The notes under the pieces: model-generated
What the model was told of the DNA's origin: nothing
Database searches by the model: none
Seen by the model: the letters and a program-made list of their open reading frames with translations, nothing else
Assembly: GCA_021209875.1 (NCBI GenBank)
Contig: JAGYVD010000008.1
Span: forward strand, 2,169,501-2,233,500
DNA from: Rosellinia necatrix
Taxonomy: Eukaryota; Ascomycota; Sordariomycetes; Xylariales; Xylariaceae
Length of the DNA: 64,000 nucleotides
Direction: 5' to 3'
Shown: piece by piece, positions 10,866-21,738 of the stretch
Position numbering within the stretch: position 1 is the first letter of the stretch
How the letters are laid out: every line of letters begins with the position of its first letter
Program-made: the position numbers and the translations under genes

Positions 10866-13793
10866 ATGGAGCGCGAGAAAAACGAATTGCCGCCTTACAG
10901 CGCCGTGGCCAACCCCGAATGGCCGCGGCGGCATCGCACAATTCGGCGATCGAGGGGATTGCGAGTCTTGGCGTTGGCTTGTCTTGCTTTCATCGTCTAT
11001 GCACAGTGGCGGCAGATTCATTCCCCGCCGAAGCCAGGCTCCCATCGTCTCTCTATCGAGAGGTTGCGAGATGACTTGGAAGTGTGTTCGAAGCTCAGGT
11101 CAAAGCCGAGGGACCCGATTGGCGCTGGCCGCCATCGCAACGCCCGCTACATTGACGGACACAAGCCTACCCTGATCAAGAACGCCGCTATCTGGGTTGG
11201 TGAGCCCGCCAAAGGCACGAGCGCCGAGGATGCACGGGCTGGAGCCGGTTATTCTTGGGTCCATGGCGACGTCTTTTTCGAGTACGGCCTTATTAAGAGA
11301 GTTGAAAGGGGTATCGATGCCAGCGAGTTGCCATCCGACACGCTGGTCTGGGACGCCAAGGGTAGACGCCTTACTACTGGCATTATTGATATGCATAGCC
11401 ATTCCGGGGTCGATAACCTCCCGGAGCTTGTTGGGAACGAGGATACTAACGAATTGAGCGCCGACATTACGCCCTATGTTCGCTCCATCGACGGCCTAGA
11501 CCCCAATGATTATCAGATCGAGGTCATCAAGTCTGGTGGCGTAACAACCAGCCTGGTGCTACCTGGTTCGGGAAATAACATCGGCGGGGAGGCTTTTGTT
11601 ATTAAGCACGCGGTTGGCAAGCCAGATGGCCGTAATGAGACCTCTGCTGCCGATATGCTAGCAGATCCTGACCGCAACTGGCGGTACATCAAGATGGCCT
11701 GCGGCGAGAATGCCAAGAGGATATATGGCAAAGCTGGTGAGCAGGGACCATTCAGCCGATTAGGGGAGTCATGGGAGTTCCGACACGCGTTCGAGCAGGC
11801 TGCGAATTACGTCCGCTCCCAGGATGATTGGTGCGAGGCAGCTGATGCCGCGGGCATCGAGAATATGGACAGCTACCTCCCTCAAGAGCTCATGTGGGAA
11901 ACCCTCGGTGCCGTGTTGCGCGGGCAGGTTCACGTCAACACCCACTGCTACACCATCCCCGATCTCGAAGCCTTTGTGGATCACAGCAACGAGTTCAAGT
12001 TTCCGGTCCGCGCCTTCCACCACGCGCACCAGACGTACCTCGTCCCGGAAATCCTCAAGCGCGCCTGGGGCGATTCGCCGCCCGCGTCTGCCCTCTTTGC
12101 CGATAATATGTGGTACAAGGCCGAGGCCTATATCGGTTCCGAGTACGCAGGGAAAATCCTATACGAGAACGGGTTGACCCCCATCTACGTGAGCGACAAC
12201 CCGGTCCTCAACGCGCAGCATGTTCTATTGGAGGCTGCGAAGGCTTTTGGATATGGCCTTCCATACCACGCCGCCATGGCTTCCGTCACGACTGCCCCTG
12301 CAGAGAGGCTTGGTTTCGAAAAGCGCCTCGGCAAGATCAAGCCCGGTTTCGACGCCGACATCGTAGTCTGGGACAGCGACCCTCTCAGCCTCGGCGCCAC
12401 GCCTGTCCAGGTCTGGATCGACGGCACCGCCCAGTATGAGAACCCAGTTGAGCTCGAGAAGCCATTCGATGCACCCGCCGACGTTCCCAAGGACGTCCGC
12501 ATCACAAAGGAGGATCCGCTGTCAACTTCCAATCTAATCATAACGGGCGTTTCGAAGTCGTTCATCGGGTGGCCGTCGACGAGCGAACACGACGGCCGGC
12601 CAAACCTCACAGCCATCATCACCAACGGCCGAGTCACCTGCCTCGGGCCCTGCACGGGCGAGCTACGGACGGCCCAAGGCGGCGGCGCCAAGACGATCTC
12701 TCTCGCGAACGGGTACGTGACCCGGCCGTTCACCGCGTTCGGGTCGCAGCTCGGCCTCAACGCGATCGACGCGGAGCAGGTGACGGACAACGGCGGCGGC
12801 CCGGACGTGTTCAGCCGCGGCGCGGACGGGCTGGCGCTCGCGACCAAGAAGCTGCGGTACGCGCTGAAGTACGGCGTCACGCGCGCCGTCTCGGCGCCCA
12901 AGCACTCGGCGGACGCGACGCACCAGGGCACCAGCGTCGGCTTCCGCACCGGCGCCGCCCACGCCCTCGCGCCCGGCGCCGTCTTCGCCGACGACGCCGC
13001 CGTCCACTACACCCTCGACCTGCACGCCAAGGCCGGCAGCACCTCCATCTCCAACGCCGTCGGCGCGCTGCGGCGGAAGCTCCTCGAGGCCGTCGCCGTC
13101 GTCGCCACTAGCCCGGACGCAACCGCCGCCGCCACCGCCGCCGCCGCCGCCGCCGCCGATCCGTTCTCCGAAGCCGCGTTCCTGCGCAAGGTCGTCGAGG
13201 GGGCGCTGCCCCTCGCCATCACGGCGCACAGCGCCGACGTCATCGCCGCCGTCCTCAAGGTGAAGCGCACGGTCGACGACGCCATCGCCATCGCCGGCGG
13301 CGACGGCGACGGTGACGGCGACGGCATCAGGCTGGTCATCGTCGGCGGCGCGGAGTCGTTCCTCGTCGCGGACGAGCTCGCGGCCGCGGGCGTCGGCGTC
13401 GTGCTCAGCCCGCTGTTCTCGTACCGCAAGTCGTGGGACCAGCGGCGCGCGCTCACCGGCGCGCCGCTGACGAACGGCACCGCCGTCGACCGCCTCGTCG
13501 GCGCCGGCGTCCTCGTCGCCATCGGTCTCGAGGAGGACTGGGTCGTCAGGGACCTCGGCCTCCTGGCCGGCATCGCGTACAAGAACGGCGGCGGCAAGAT
13601 CGACGAGGGCCAGGCGCTCGACCTCGCCGGCGCCAACGTGTACAGACTACTGGGGCTCGAGGATGGCGGGGCGGCGGGGAAGCATGTCGACGAGTTTGTC
13701 GTGTTTGAGGGGAGTCCGCTGGAGGTTGGGGCTGTTGTTCGGGCTGTTGGTGCGGGTTTGGGCGATGTCAAGGTGTTTGAATATGAAGAGTAA
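10866..13793 (+). CDS. Membrane-anchored amidohydrolase-superfamily metallohydrolase
   Basis: Single exon, 975 aa from the first in-frame ATG. A basic N-terminus (about 1-35) precedes one transmembrane segment (about 37-53), so it is probably a type II membrane protein with an extracytoplasmic or lumenal enzyme domain. The composite-domain amidohydrolase fold is shown by the metal-binding His177-x-His179 in IDMHSHSG, the downstream HCYTIPD and HHAHQTY stretches with further His ligands, and GFDADIVVWD near residue 500, a hallmark of the family's C-terminal beta-sandwich return. A second, more divergent and Ala/Gly-rich half (about 560-975) resembles a degenerate repeat of the family. Substrate unknown. 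The 5' half has ordinary composition, while the 3' half after about 12540 is strikingly GC-rich. It is convergent with the P450. The family is widespread in fungi, so membership in the PKS locus is uncertain. Confidence 0.85.
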   Translation: MEREKNELPPYSAVANPEWPRRHRTIRRSRGLRVLALACLAFIVYAQWRQIHSPPKPGSHRLSIERLRDDLEVCSKLRSKPRDPIGAGRHRNARYIDGHKPTLIKNAAIWVGEPAKGTSAEDARAGAGYSWVHGDVFFEYGLIKRVERGIDASELPSDTLVWDAKGRRLTTGIIDMHSHSGVDNLPELVGNEDTNELSADITPYVRSIDGLDPNDYQIEVIKSGGVTTSLVLPGSGNNIGGEAFVIKHAVGKPDGRNETSAADMLADPDRNWRYIKMACGENAKRIYGKAGEQGPFSRLGESWEFRHAFEQAANYVRSQDDWCEAADAAGIENMDSYLPQELMWETLGAVLRGQVHVNTHCYTIPDLEAFVDHSNEFKFPVRAFHHAHQTYLVPEILKRAWGDSPPASALFADNMWYKAEAYIGSEYAGKILYENGLTPIYVSDNPVLNAQHVLLEAAKAFGYGLPYHAAMASVTTAPAERLGFEKRLGKIKPGFDADIVVWDSDPLSLGATPVQVWIDGTAQYENPVELEKPFDAPADVPKDVRITKEDPLSTSNLIITGVSKSFIGWPSTSEHDGRPNLTAIITNGRVTCLGPCTGELRTAQGGGAKTISLANGYVTRPFTAFGSQLGLNAIDAEQVTDNGGGPDVFSRGADGLALATKKLRYALKYGVTRAVSAPKHSADATHQGTSVGFRTGAAHALAPGAVFADDAAVHYTLDLHAKAGSTSISNAVGALRRKLLEAVAVVATSPDATAAATAAAAAAADPFSEAAFLRKVVEGALPLAITAHSADVIAAVLKVKRTVDDAIAIAGGDGDGDGDGIRLVIVGGAESFLVADELAAAGVGVVLSPLFSYRKSWDQRRALTGAPLTNGTAVDRLVGAGVLVAIGLEEDWVVRDLGLLAGIAYKNGGGKIDEGQALDLAGANVYRLLGLEDGGAAGKHVDEFVVFEGSPLEVGAVVRAVGAGLGDVKVFEYEE

Positions 13794-14147
13794 CGTGCGT
13801 AACATGGCAAATGGGTTGGATATCATATTAATCACTTTGTTAGCCAGATACAGCGTAATTTAGTCTATAGGTAGTAATTGGATATATTGCGATAGCTATC
13901 CCAAACGTGTTCCGCATGCTTAGTATGGTTTAATACGTGACGTGGACGAGGAAACGTTTGTGTGACATTGGTGTATCATATCGATCATATTGTGGGACAT
14001 GGTTAATGGCTCACAGTGTAGATCAACTTTTTAGATTTTGGATGTAGTACCAGCCTTTACATGAAAACCTATTGTTGACAGCTACGGGAAAGGCGGCCCG
14101 CCCCATAGCTACATCCTATGAGATATTCAGTGAAACCCTTACGATGG
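13794..14147. other. Convergent 3' spacer
   Basis: AT-rich spacer between the stop codons of the amidohydrolase (+) and the P450 (-). It probably carries both poly(A) regions. No gene is seen. Confidence 0.5.
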
Positions 14148-15797
14148 TCACTTCTCTGATTCAGGCTTATCATCACAAACAATGTCGAAGGTCGCCTTGC
14201 TGTAGATGTTGAACCAGGTTATGTCCTTGGTCTGGTTGTCCGGCACGATCATCCTGCAGTTATAGTTGTGCGTCAGAAAAGTGGCGACGAAGACCTTCAC
14301 CATCATGACGCCCGCGCCCTGCCCGGGGCATCGCCGGGGCCCCTTCCCGAACGGCATGAAGCAGTACGAGTTGACGATGGTCTCCGTCTTGCCCAGGAAC
14401 CGGTTCGGGTCGAACTCGCTCAGCGGCGCCATGTGGGGGTCGACCCTGTCCCTCCAGCTGTTCTCGTTCTGGTGTAGGGCGTGGATGCAGGTGACGATGC
14501 GTGTGCCGGATTTTATGTTGTACTGCCGCCCGCGGAATGACAGCTCGAAGTCTTTGACTGCCGCGTTGTTGATGAGCGATCCCGGCGGCTCGTAGCGCAG
14601 CGCCTCGAGGATGAACGCACTGAGGACCGGCGCATGTGATAATTTGACAAACATATCTCCGGGCTCTTGTTTGAGCTCGTTGATTTCATCCAGGATACGC
14701 CGTTTCCATACCTCATTCTCAGGCTCGAGGAGGTGGAATAGGGTCCCCATGACGGTTGATTTGATGGTGTCTAGCCCAGCAATTGTGGCAGTGACAAGAT
14801 CATCGCGGGTCATACCGATCGGAATCCCAAGTTCGTCGTTCGCCTCTTGCACGAGTGAAGCCACAGTTTGGTCCTCTGGCGTAGTCATCATATCTTCGGT
14901 TGCCTTACGCAGAATCTTGATGTTATAGTCAAGTCGACGTGATTCCTTGGTGAGTGGCAAGGAGGCAAGGGGAAAGCAAACACGATTCCAGAAGCGGCTT
15001 GCGTAGAAGCGAAGGTCGGTAAAGGTTTGGTTCAGGGCCGTCATGAAAGGGAGCGCCTTAAGTTGACCATCTGAGTCGAGCACCTCAAGATGTCGACTGA
15101 TATTGGTCCTTCCCCAAATGAATTCTCCGCTTGACTCTCGGGTCCAGCTGTTCAAGAGCTCACGGATGTTGATTGTTGCACCAGAGCCGTTCTTGACCCT
15201 AAACCGCGCGAGGGCCAACTCGGCCTGTCGCTCAACAATCTCAAAGAGACGTTTGTTATCTTTCATGCCGCGCGTTAACGTAACCTTGCGCTCCCTAAAA
15301 CGCCATTTGTTTATTGGGAGAAAGGTCAGGGCGTAGGGACTCAAACGTCCGAAAGAGAATAAGGCGGGTGTGTCTCTATCGACATGATGTCCGGTCTTAG
15401 CGATAAGCTCTTCGCACAGTTCCGCATCCGTGCTGTATAGCTGCACTGAGAACCCTCGCACCGTACCATAGAGATACGTCGGCCGCTCTGTGTACAGCCA
15501 ATCGTGACTCTTGTTCCGATCTTGGAGCCCAGTAACTCGCATTTCAGCACCCAAAACCGCGTAACACTTCTTGACAAACCGGATACCCTGTTTTTCGTAG
15601 AAGCGGCGGAGGAGGTAAAGTCTCAGGACAAAAGCCCAGAACAGCCATACCAAGCCCGCACCAGTCGGGCCAGCCACAAAATACATCCATCTGGTGGATA
15701 TCAGTCCAGAGCTCGGCTCAATGGATGTAGGTAGCGATGGGCCATGGTGCTGCCCCTGAAACCCCGTCAAGTTAGATAAGAATCTAATTTGCTCCAT
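14148..15797 (-). CDS. Cytochrome P450 monooxygenase
   Basis: Intronless, 549 aa from the ATG at 15797. The frame stays open upstream to 15860 only with a GTG, so I prefer this ATG. An N-terminal membrane anchor lies at about 40-65 (GAGLVWLFWAFVLRLYLL region), consistent with the ER. P450 hallmarks in order: I-helix AGLDTIKS, K-helix ExxR in EALRYEPP, a FDPNRF (PERF-like) motif, and the heme loop FGKGPRRCPGQG with thiolate ligand Cys490. The loop agrees with the FxxGxRxCxG consensus. It probably hydroxylates or oxidises a small hydrophobic compound. Its position 3.7 kb from the sulfotransferase-like gene makes it a candidate PKS tailoring enzyme, but substrate and CYP family cannot be read from the sequence. 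Confidence 0.92.
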   Translation of the reverse strand: MEQIRFLSNLTGFQGQHHGPSLPTSIEPSSGLISTRWMYFVAGPTGAGLVWLFWAFVLRLYLLRRFYEKQGIRFVKKCYAVLGAEMRVTGLQDRNKSHDWLYTERPTYLYGTVRGFSVQLYSTDAELCEELIAKTGHHVDRDTPALFSFGRLSPYALTFLPINKWRFRERKVTLTRGMKDNKRLFEIVERQAELALARFRVKNGSGATINIRELLNSWTRESSGEFIWGRTNISRHLEVLDSDGQLKALPFMTALNQTFTDLRFYASRFWNRVCFPLASLPLTKESRRLDYNIKILRKATEDMMTTPEDQTVASLVQEANDELGIPIGMTRDDLVTATIAGLDTIKSTVMGTLFHLLEPENEVWKRRILDEINELKQEPGDMFVKLSHAPVLSAFILEALRYEPPGSLINNAAVKDFELSFRGRQYNIKSGTRIVTCIHALHQNENSWRDRVDPHMAPLSEFDPNRFLGKTETIVNSYCFMPFGKGPRRCPGQGAGVMMVKVFVATFLTHNYNCRMIVPDNQTKDITWFNIYSKATFDIVCDDKPESEK

Positions 15798-17649
15798 TTC
15801 TAACCAATTGTTTATGTTTAAAAAAGGTGACTTAGCTGGATTATCCACCGGTAGACGCACTCAGCTAGTGGAAGCGCCCAATGTTTAAATAAGAAACGCC
15901 GTTGTAGCAGCTATCTGTAACCTACCGCCTGCTTCGGGAATATCTAGTCCGAGCCCTTGAATCTAAGACGGCGAACTTCAAGTGCCGTGCAGGATCCGGG
16001 GATGACTCGCCTTAGGCAAGTTCCATTCCCCCCTGTTAATGCAATGCAAGCTGATGATATTTCCCCTGCTATGTATGTGGGTGAGAAACGCCTCCTTTCA
16101 CATGCATAGCCTCGAGTATATGGTTGTCTATGTTTGGTCTCTCACCGATAATTGGTCATCTCCTTGTGTGCCTCATCACGGTTCCCTTGGTATGCATTTC
16201 TTTCCACCAGTTACCTTATAAGGGATACCGAAGCCAGCTCGACGCGCCCTAAACGCAGAAAGACTATTGGCAATGAGCGGCTAGGGCAAGCGTCGTGACC
16301 ACGGTCATCTGTTGAATATGGGGAAGAGCTGCTGTGGTGTGTGGACAGGGGCGATGATCACTTGTAGGCCACCTATTATCATGATAATGGAGTGCTTTCT
16401 TGGCCATAACTCAACCTATTATGTTCCGCACTCGGATAGATTTATCACGAGTTTCATTTATGGTTATAGAATGCAAGCGAAAATTTATTTTTCAACCCGA
16501 CCAACGGTCAGCCGAAGCTAAAATAGTCATATGTTTGTCACATCTAAATTTTATTATCACGCTTCCATGTGTAAAAAGGAGTTCGTTGCTTACCTAGGCC
16601 TATGCGGGTCTGTATATGCAGACATCAACGACATATTCTGTGGAACCAATTAAGTTTCAAGAATATAAGACAATGGTATGTAAGTTATGGCGTATCTATC
16701 TACCCGAATGTCCTATTCATAATCACTTGTATCATTGTGCCGAGCGAGCCACAAGTGACCCAACTCGGCGTTACGCATTATCTCCCTACCGCAAGCCCGC
16801 TTTCCGGCGTCGATCAGCAGCCAGGAGGCAACAACTTGAGACTATAATCAGTATACAATCTTCTATAGAAACGGTGGGGCTTCTTTGTCATCTTTCCCCC
16901 CCTATTTTATACTCTTCGGTGTTGAGATCATCACGTGTAGCACAAGTCGGCGCGAAAGCGTTCGTGGAACGGAAGAACAGGGTTACCTGCAACAGGAACA
17001 TCGGAACCATGGAATGGCCCAAGTCAAAAGATCTCATTTTACCCAAAGGAGTCATATTGGTGAGTAAGATCTTTGGGTTACATAGAATGCTACTCGCCCC
17101 ATACCTGTAGGGGAAATATGCCTAGTACTACGATAGTACAGGGATTAGAATGCCGGCGTAGAACGAGATAAAAGGTGCTCTAGACCTACACTTGAAAGAA
17201 GCTGGGCTACGGATGACTTCTCAAAGATCCCTGAAGTAGTATGCAGGCTAAGGCCGGCAGGGTTGCATCACCGACGAGGTATCGATTGGTTAACGGCTGA
17301 GAATACGACTTTATCTAGTCCATCATGCATCCGACCCCGCAGTTCCAGGCTTGACACATCACAGGTAGCTCAATTAGGGCATAACTTGCGTAGAAGGAAG
17401 ACAATAAATAAAAGGTAGTATACTACCATATATACGTCTAAACGTGATAGGGCGATCTCGTGGAGGGGGTGCCATAGCTATCAAGAGATATGTAATCCTA
17501 TCTATCTCAACTCCTCCACCACCACCCCCTGAGGGTCATGGGTTCAGCAGCACTCATAAATTCCTCACAACATCGACCCGATGATATGACCAAAGATCCT
17601 ACAAAGAATTTAGGATTTTAGTTTATACACTTTTGACGGAGCTGTCAAA
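15798..17649. other. Gene-poor spacer
   Basis: 1.85 kb of AT-rich DNA between the P450 and the aminotransferase. The longest open frame (16616-17110, +) shows no recognisable domain. The pyrimidine-rich end of this stretch leads into the aminotransferase start. Confidence 0.5.
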
Positions 17650-19001
17650 ATGTTCCCACCGCCACCAAAAGACTCCATTGGTTCGTCGTCTCCTTCTCAG
17701 AACGACATCCCCCTTTTCCCTCATACCCCAACTCTCGCTGACTCGCAGTTACTCATCTAGACTGGGACAATCTTGGGTTTGACGTCACCGAAGGTAAGCA
17801 AGAACCCCGTCCGCTGCCCTCCTGAATCTTAGTCATCTGACCGAAAACTCTCCCCAAGTCGACGGCCATGTCGAGTGCCACTACAGCAAGGAGACAGGGG
17901 AATGGAGCGAGCCCGTATTCGTGACGGATCCATTCCTGCGCATACACGGCCTCACTCCGGCGCTGAATTACGGTATGGTTGACAACCCCAAGCCTCCCCC
18001 GACCATTCATGTAGCGCGTCCAACTAACCCATCTCTCTCCCCCCTTTCCCCCCCTCTTGCCAGCCCAACAAGCGTTCGAGGGTCTCAAGGCGTACCGAAC
18101 GCGCTCGGGCGCGATCCAGGTGTTCCGGCCGCGGATGAACGCGCGGCGGATGGCGCGGTCGGCGGCGTACGTCTCGGTGCCGGCGGTGCCGGAGGCGCTC
18201 TTCCTGCGCGGCGTGCTGCTGGCGGTGTCGCGCAACGCGGCGTACGTGCCGCCCCACGGCGGCAGCGCGGCGCTGTACGTGCGGCCGATCGTGTTCGGCA
18301 GCTCGGCGACGCTGGCGATGGCGTCGCCCGACCGGTACACGTTCTGCGTGTACGCGACGCCGGTGGGCATGGCGTACGGCGGGACGTCCGTCGCGGCGCT
18401 CGTGCTCGAGGACTACGACCGCGTCGCGCCCCGGGGCACCGGGCGCGCCAAGATCGGGGGTAACTACGCGCCGCTGGCGCGGCACATCCGCGGGGCGGCG
18501 GCGGCGGAGGAGGGAGCGGAGGAAGGCGGCTACGGCATCCTGCTGCACCTCGACAGCCGCGCGCGCGCCGAGATCGACGAGTTCTCCATGGCCGGCTTCG
18601 TCGGCGTCCGCGAGCGGCCCGAGGGGGAAGAGTGCGGCAGCGAGGGCGGCGGCGGCTACGTGCTCGTCGTGCCCGAGCCCGCGCGCACCATCGAGAGCGT
18701 CACCGCCGACTCCGTCTGCACCATCGCGCGCGACCTCGGCTGGGCGACGGAGAGCCGCGCGGTCCGCTACGAGGAGCTCGCGTCGTTCAGCGAGGTCTTC
18801 GCCGTCGGCACCGCCGGCGCGCTCGTCCCCGTCAGGAGCATCACGCGCAGGTCGACCGGGGACGTGTTCTCGTATGGCGGCGGCTTTCAGGAGCGCGGCC
18901 CGTGCTGCTCCAAGCTCTTGACGATCCTGCGGGACATACAGCAGGGGAACATGGAAGATTGCTTTGGTTGGTGTACGACGGTCACGGAGACGTGTGATTA
19001 G
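17650..19001 (+). CDS. Branched-chain amino acid aminotransferase family (PLP fold type IV)
   Basis: Exons 17650-17680, 17761-17793, 17859-17972 and 18064-19001 (1,116 nt, 371 aa). The N-terminus is the standard PPPPKDSIDW start, followed by LRIHGLTPALNYAQQAFEG, where the start of the PLP cofactor domain is clear. The Schiff-base lysine is probably Lys189 in GRAKIGGNY. The family's IDEFSTSNF substrate loop reads IDEFSMAGF here, followed by a Glu/Gly-rich insertion (about 240-255) and an altered GTAGALVPV segment that matches the conserved GTA phosphate-binding turn. The enzyme should interconvert branched-chain amino acids and 2-oxoacids; a divergent copy may act on another substrate in secondary metabolism. 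Exon 4 is about 70% GC, in contrast to the three small exons. There is no clear mitochondrial presequence. Confidence 0.88.
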
Positions 19002-20143
19002 TGGGATTTAGATATATGATTAGTTATCCATACGCGTCTCGTTTCTGACCGGTCTATTCCCACTACTGACTGCACTCGTCGTATAATTATCTGTTGTCAT
19101 AATGGCATGTCTAGTATAGGTCAACGCCGCGATGCTGATTCATCATCCTGGCCCGCAAGTGTAAGTTAGATAGGTCAGATATTCACAATACCGCTTAATC
19201 CGGCATCGAGGTCATGCACACAACGAGATGTTGTGAGGTACTCCGGCGGAGATAGGAGGCGATCTTCATTACCATCCCGGGACCCCGGTCCGGCGAGTGC
19301 GATCTGATTGGCACGGCTGGCTACGAATCCTACATGCGTGTGTGTGTTGCAGTGCCATCGACAGCGAATCCTTCTCTGCCACCCTGCCTCGGTTACGAAA
19401 AAGGGCTGGAAACAGATCCGTGCCGCAACCCGACCGCCGGTGAGTAGGCCCTCCCAACGCGGAGTTGTAGTGCGTGCAGGGCAGAGCGTCGTAAGCTAGG
19501 GAGAGGGGACCGTCTGCATAGGGGTGGCGCCGAAACGGGCGGCCCGCCACCCTGCCCGTCAGCGCGACCGTTTGTCGACTGTCGACGGTACGGGGAGGGC
19601 ATATGGGGTTACATGGTGAGATTCACGTGCCCGAATCCCCGCATAGAACAGGGTCTGCGATCCATGGGGACTCGTCGGGAAACAACGCTGCCGATTCGCC
19701 CATCACAGGAAGGCAACGCGAATGTCGTTCCGGCATCTCCGATGTAACGAGTCAAATGATCTCGGTCACCGGTATGGGTGTGTAGGAGGGACATGTACGT
19801 AAGCACTGTAGCTGTTATGTGTCGCTGCCTGACTGCTTGCCTACCTACCTGCCTCTGCATGCATCTGGTCGCTGAGCGCAGCTCGGTCGAGAGCCCCGTC
19901 CGGGGGTGTGGTGGAGAAGACATGTAAGTAATCCCGGCCCGGCGATATCTTCTGGTTTGGCTGTTGATGCCCGTGGGACCGCTATAGCAGCAAAGGCGTA
20001 AGTACGTGCAGGCGGTTCGGGTGAGGAGCTATGGACGGCCCTGAGAAACGGTGATGTAGTTAGACTAGGCTACTGCTGCGAGAGGATGATAGACCCGACG
20101 GACTCAATTATTTTAGAACAAAATAAATACGATTTGTGTCACG
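19002..20143. other. Spacer between aminotransferase and Nudix gene
   Basis: 1.1 kb with only short overlapping open frames and no motif. The first 250 nt are AT-rich and probably hold the aminotransferase poly(A) site. Confidence 0.5.
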
Positions 20144-21365
20144 ATGTCTAGCGAAACCAAGACATATTTACAGCTCGTGAAGGAGTGCGATACGTAAGTG
20201 AATAATATGAAGAACTGGACATGTCGTGATACAGATTACACACTCAAGCCCCTCTCACTAAGACCGCAAATGCCTGCAACTGAGAGCGAAATACTAACAT
20301 GTAAATCAGCCTTCCATACCCAGATGAAGTCGAGGAGTATGCCCGCGTAACATCAGGATACTACCATTTCCGGCTCAAGAAAGTCTGGAGAGAAGATGAC
20401 TCGGGCAACGACGACGATGCAAGCTCCCCCTCCTACACGACGGTGGGCTACATCCTGCCGTCCGTAGCGGCCGCGATGCCGTGGACGGACAAGTTCCGCG
20501 TCGACCACGCGAAGCAGACGATCAGCATCCCGTACGTCTCAGACGCAGCGGCGGTGGCGAGGGCGGCGGCGGCGGCGGCAAGCACCTACGAGACGGACGC
20601 GCTCGCCGAGCAGCTCTCGCTGGCGCGGGCGCGCGACAGCATCCCGATCCTGCGCAAGTGGCGGGCGGAGGCGTACCGGGTGCTGGGGCTGGCGGACGGG
20701 CGGGAGGTGCTGATCGCGCGGGCGGGCAGCGCCGTGTTTGGGGTGCACACGGTGGGCGTGCACATGCTCGGGTTTCAGCGCATCCCATCTTCCTCTCCCT
20801 CTTCCCCCTCCTCCCGCTTCCTCCTCCTCCTCGTCGTCGTCGTCGTCGTCGTCGTCGTCAGAGCTCCGTCTCTGGATCGCGCGGCGCTCGCCCACCAAGC
20901 AGACCTTCCCGGGGATGCTGGACAACACGGTGGGCGGGGGCCTGACGGCGGAGGACGCGGGGGCGCTGGCGTGCCTGGCGCGGGAGGCGGCGGAGGAGGC
21001 GTCGCTGCCGGCGGCGTGGGTGCGGGCGCGCGCGCGCCCCGTCGGGTCCGTGTCGTACTTCTCCGTGCGCGACGAGCGCGCCGGGGGGTCCCGACGAGGT
21101 CGGGCTGCTGCAGCCGGCCACGCAGGTGCTGTACGACCTCGAGATGTCCGGCGACGTGGTCCCGCGCCCGCGCGACGGCGAGGTCGCCGAGTTCCTGCTC
21201 TGGACCCCGGACGAGACCATGCGCGCCCTGCGCGCCGGCCGCTTCAAGCTCAATAGCGCCGTCGCCTGGATCGACTTCCTCGTCCGCCACGGCTGCATCG
21301 CCCCGCAGGACGAGCCCGACTACCTCGAGCTCGTCGCCCGGCTTCACAGGAGGATCTGTTTTTGA
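20144..21365 (+). CDS. Nudix hydrolase with N-terminal DUF4743-like domain, apparently frameshifted twice
   Basis: Exon 1 is 20144-20193. Intron 20194-20309 has an ATACTAAC branch point. Exon 2 runs from 20310. The N-terminal part (KECDTLPYPDEVEEY, then GYILPSVAAAMPWTD) matches the helper domain found before fungal thiamine-pyrophosphokinase-related Nudix proteins. The Nudix core follows as RRSPTKQTFPGMLDNTVGGG, then REAAEEASL (the REx2EE helix is intact), then LYDLEM and VAEFLLW. These parts lie in three successive reading frames. One +1 shift falls somewhere in the CTC/GTC microsatellite (20780-20862) and a second at a G6 run (21083-21088), where five Gs would restore the frame. I could not find a GT-AG intron that repairs either. 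It is a pseudogene, or the assembly has indels in low-complexity DNA. The family hydrolyses nucleoside-diphosphate derivatives; the exact substrate is unknown. Confidence 0.75.
20809..20860. repeat. (CTC)n(GTC)n microsatellite inside Nudix gene
   Basis: Pyrimidine-rich trinucleotide tract of about 50 nt. It lies exactly where the Nudix reading frame changes. Confidence 0.9.
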
Positions 21366-21738
21366 GAGCCGTAAACCGCCGGTGAAGGGAGTGAGGGAGG
21401 GGGGGGGGGGCTCGCGGACATTTGGGGTTATGGGCTGACCGCATTGCATTGGGGGCTGAGTACGTAAGGATGCATGGACGTAGGTAGCTGGGTAGACAAA
21501 TAAATATAAATGAACCCCTTATCTAAGACGCTTGTCACATCGGACCACGATGACGTGTGACGAGATAGTCTTTTGCAGCTGCCCAGGTGATTAAATGCAG
21601 TCTAGAGATCTATGCATATGTATAAGTTGTTTATCTAATGTATAACTAGTTATAGTAGCGCATATATATATATCTAGCATGCACCGCAGTTTACCCCGCG
21701 CTATTTTCGATCCTTTTCTTTTCTTTCTCCAAGCTCTT
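21366..21738. other. Convergent 3' spacer
   Basis: AT-rich stretch between the Nudix gene (+) and the MFS gene (-), with a short TA run near 21662. No gene is seen. Confidence 0.5.

Noticed and set aside
12185..13810. Long open frames on both strands across the amidohydrolase 3' half
   Set aside because: They are shadows of a GC-rich gene with few stop codons; only the forward frame carries the metallohydrolase motifs and continues its 5' part.
20522..21449. Several long frames on both strands over the Nudix gene
   Set aside because: GC-rich shadow frames; only the three forward frames reading the conserved Nudix blocks were kept.
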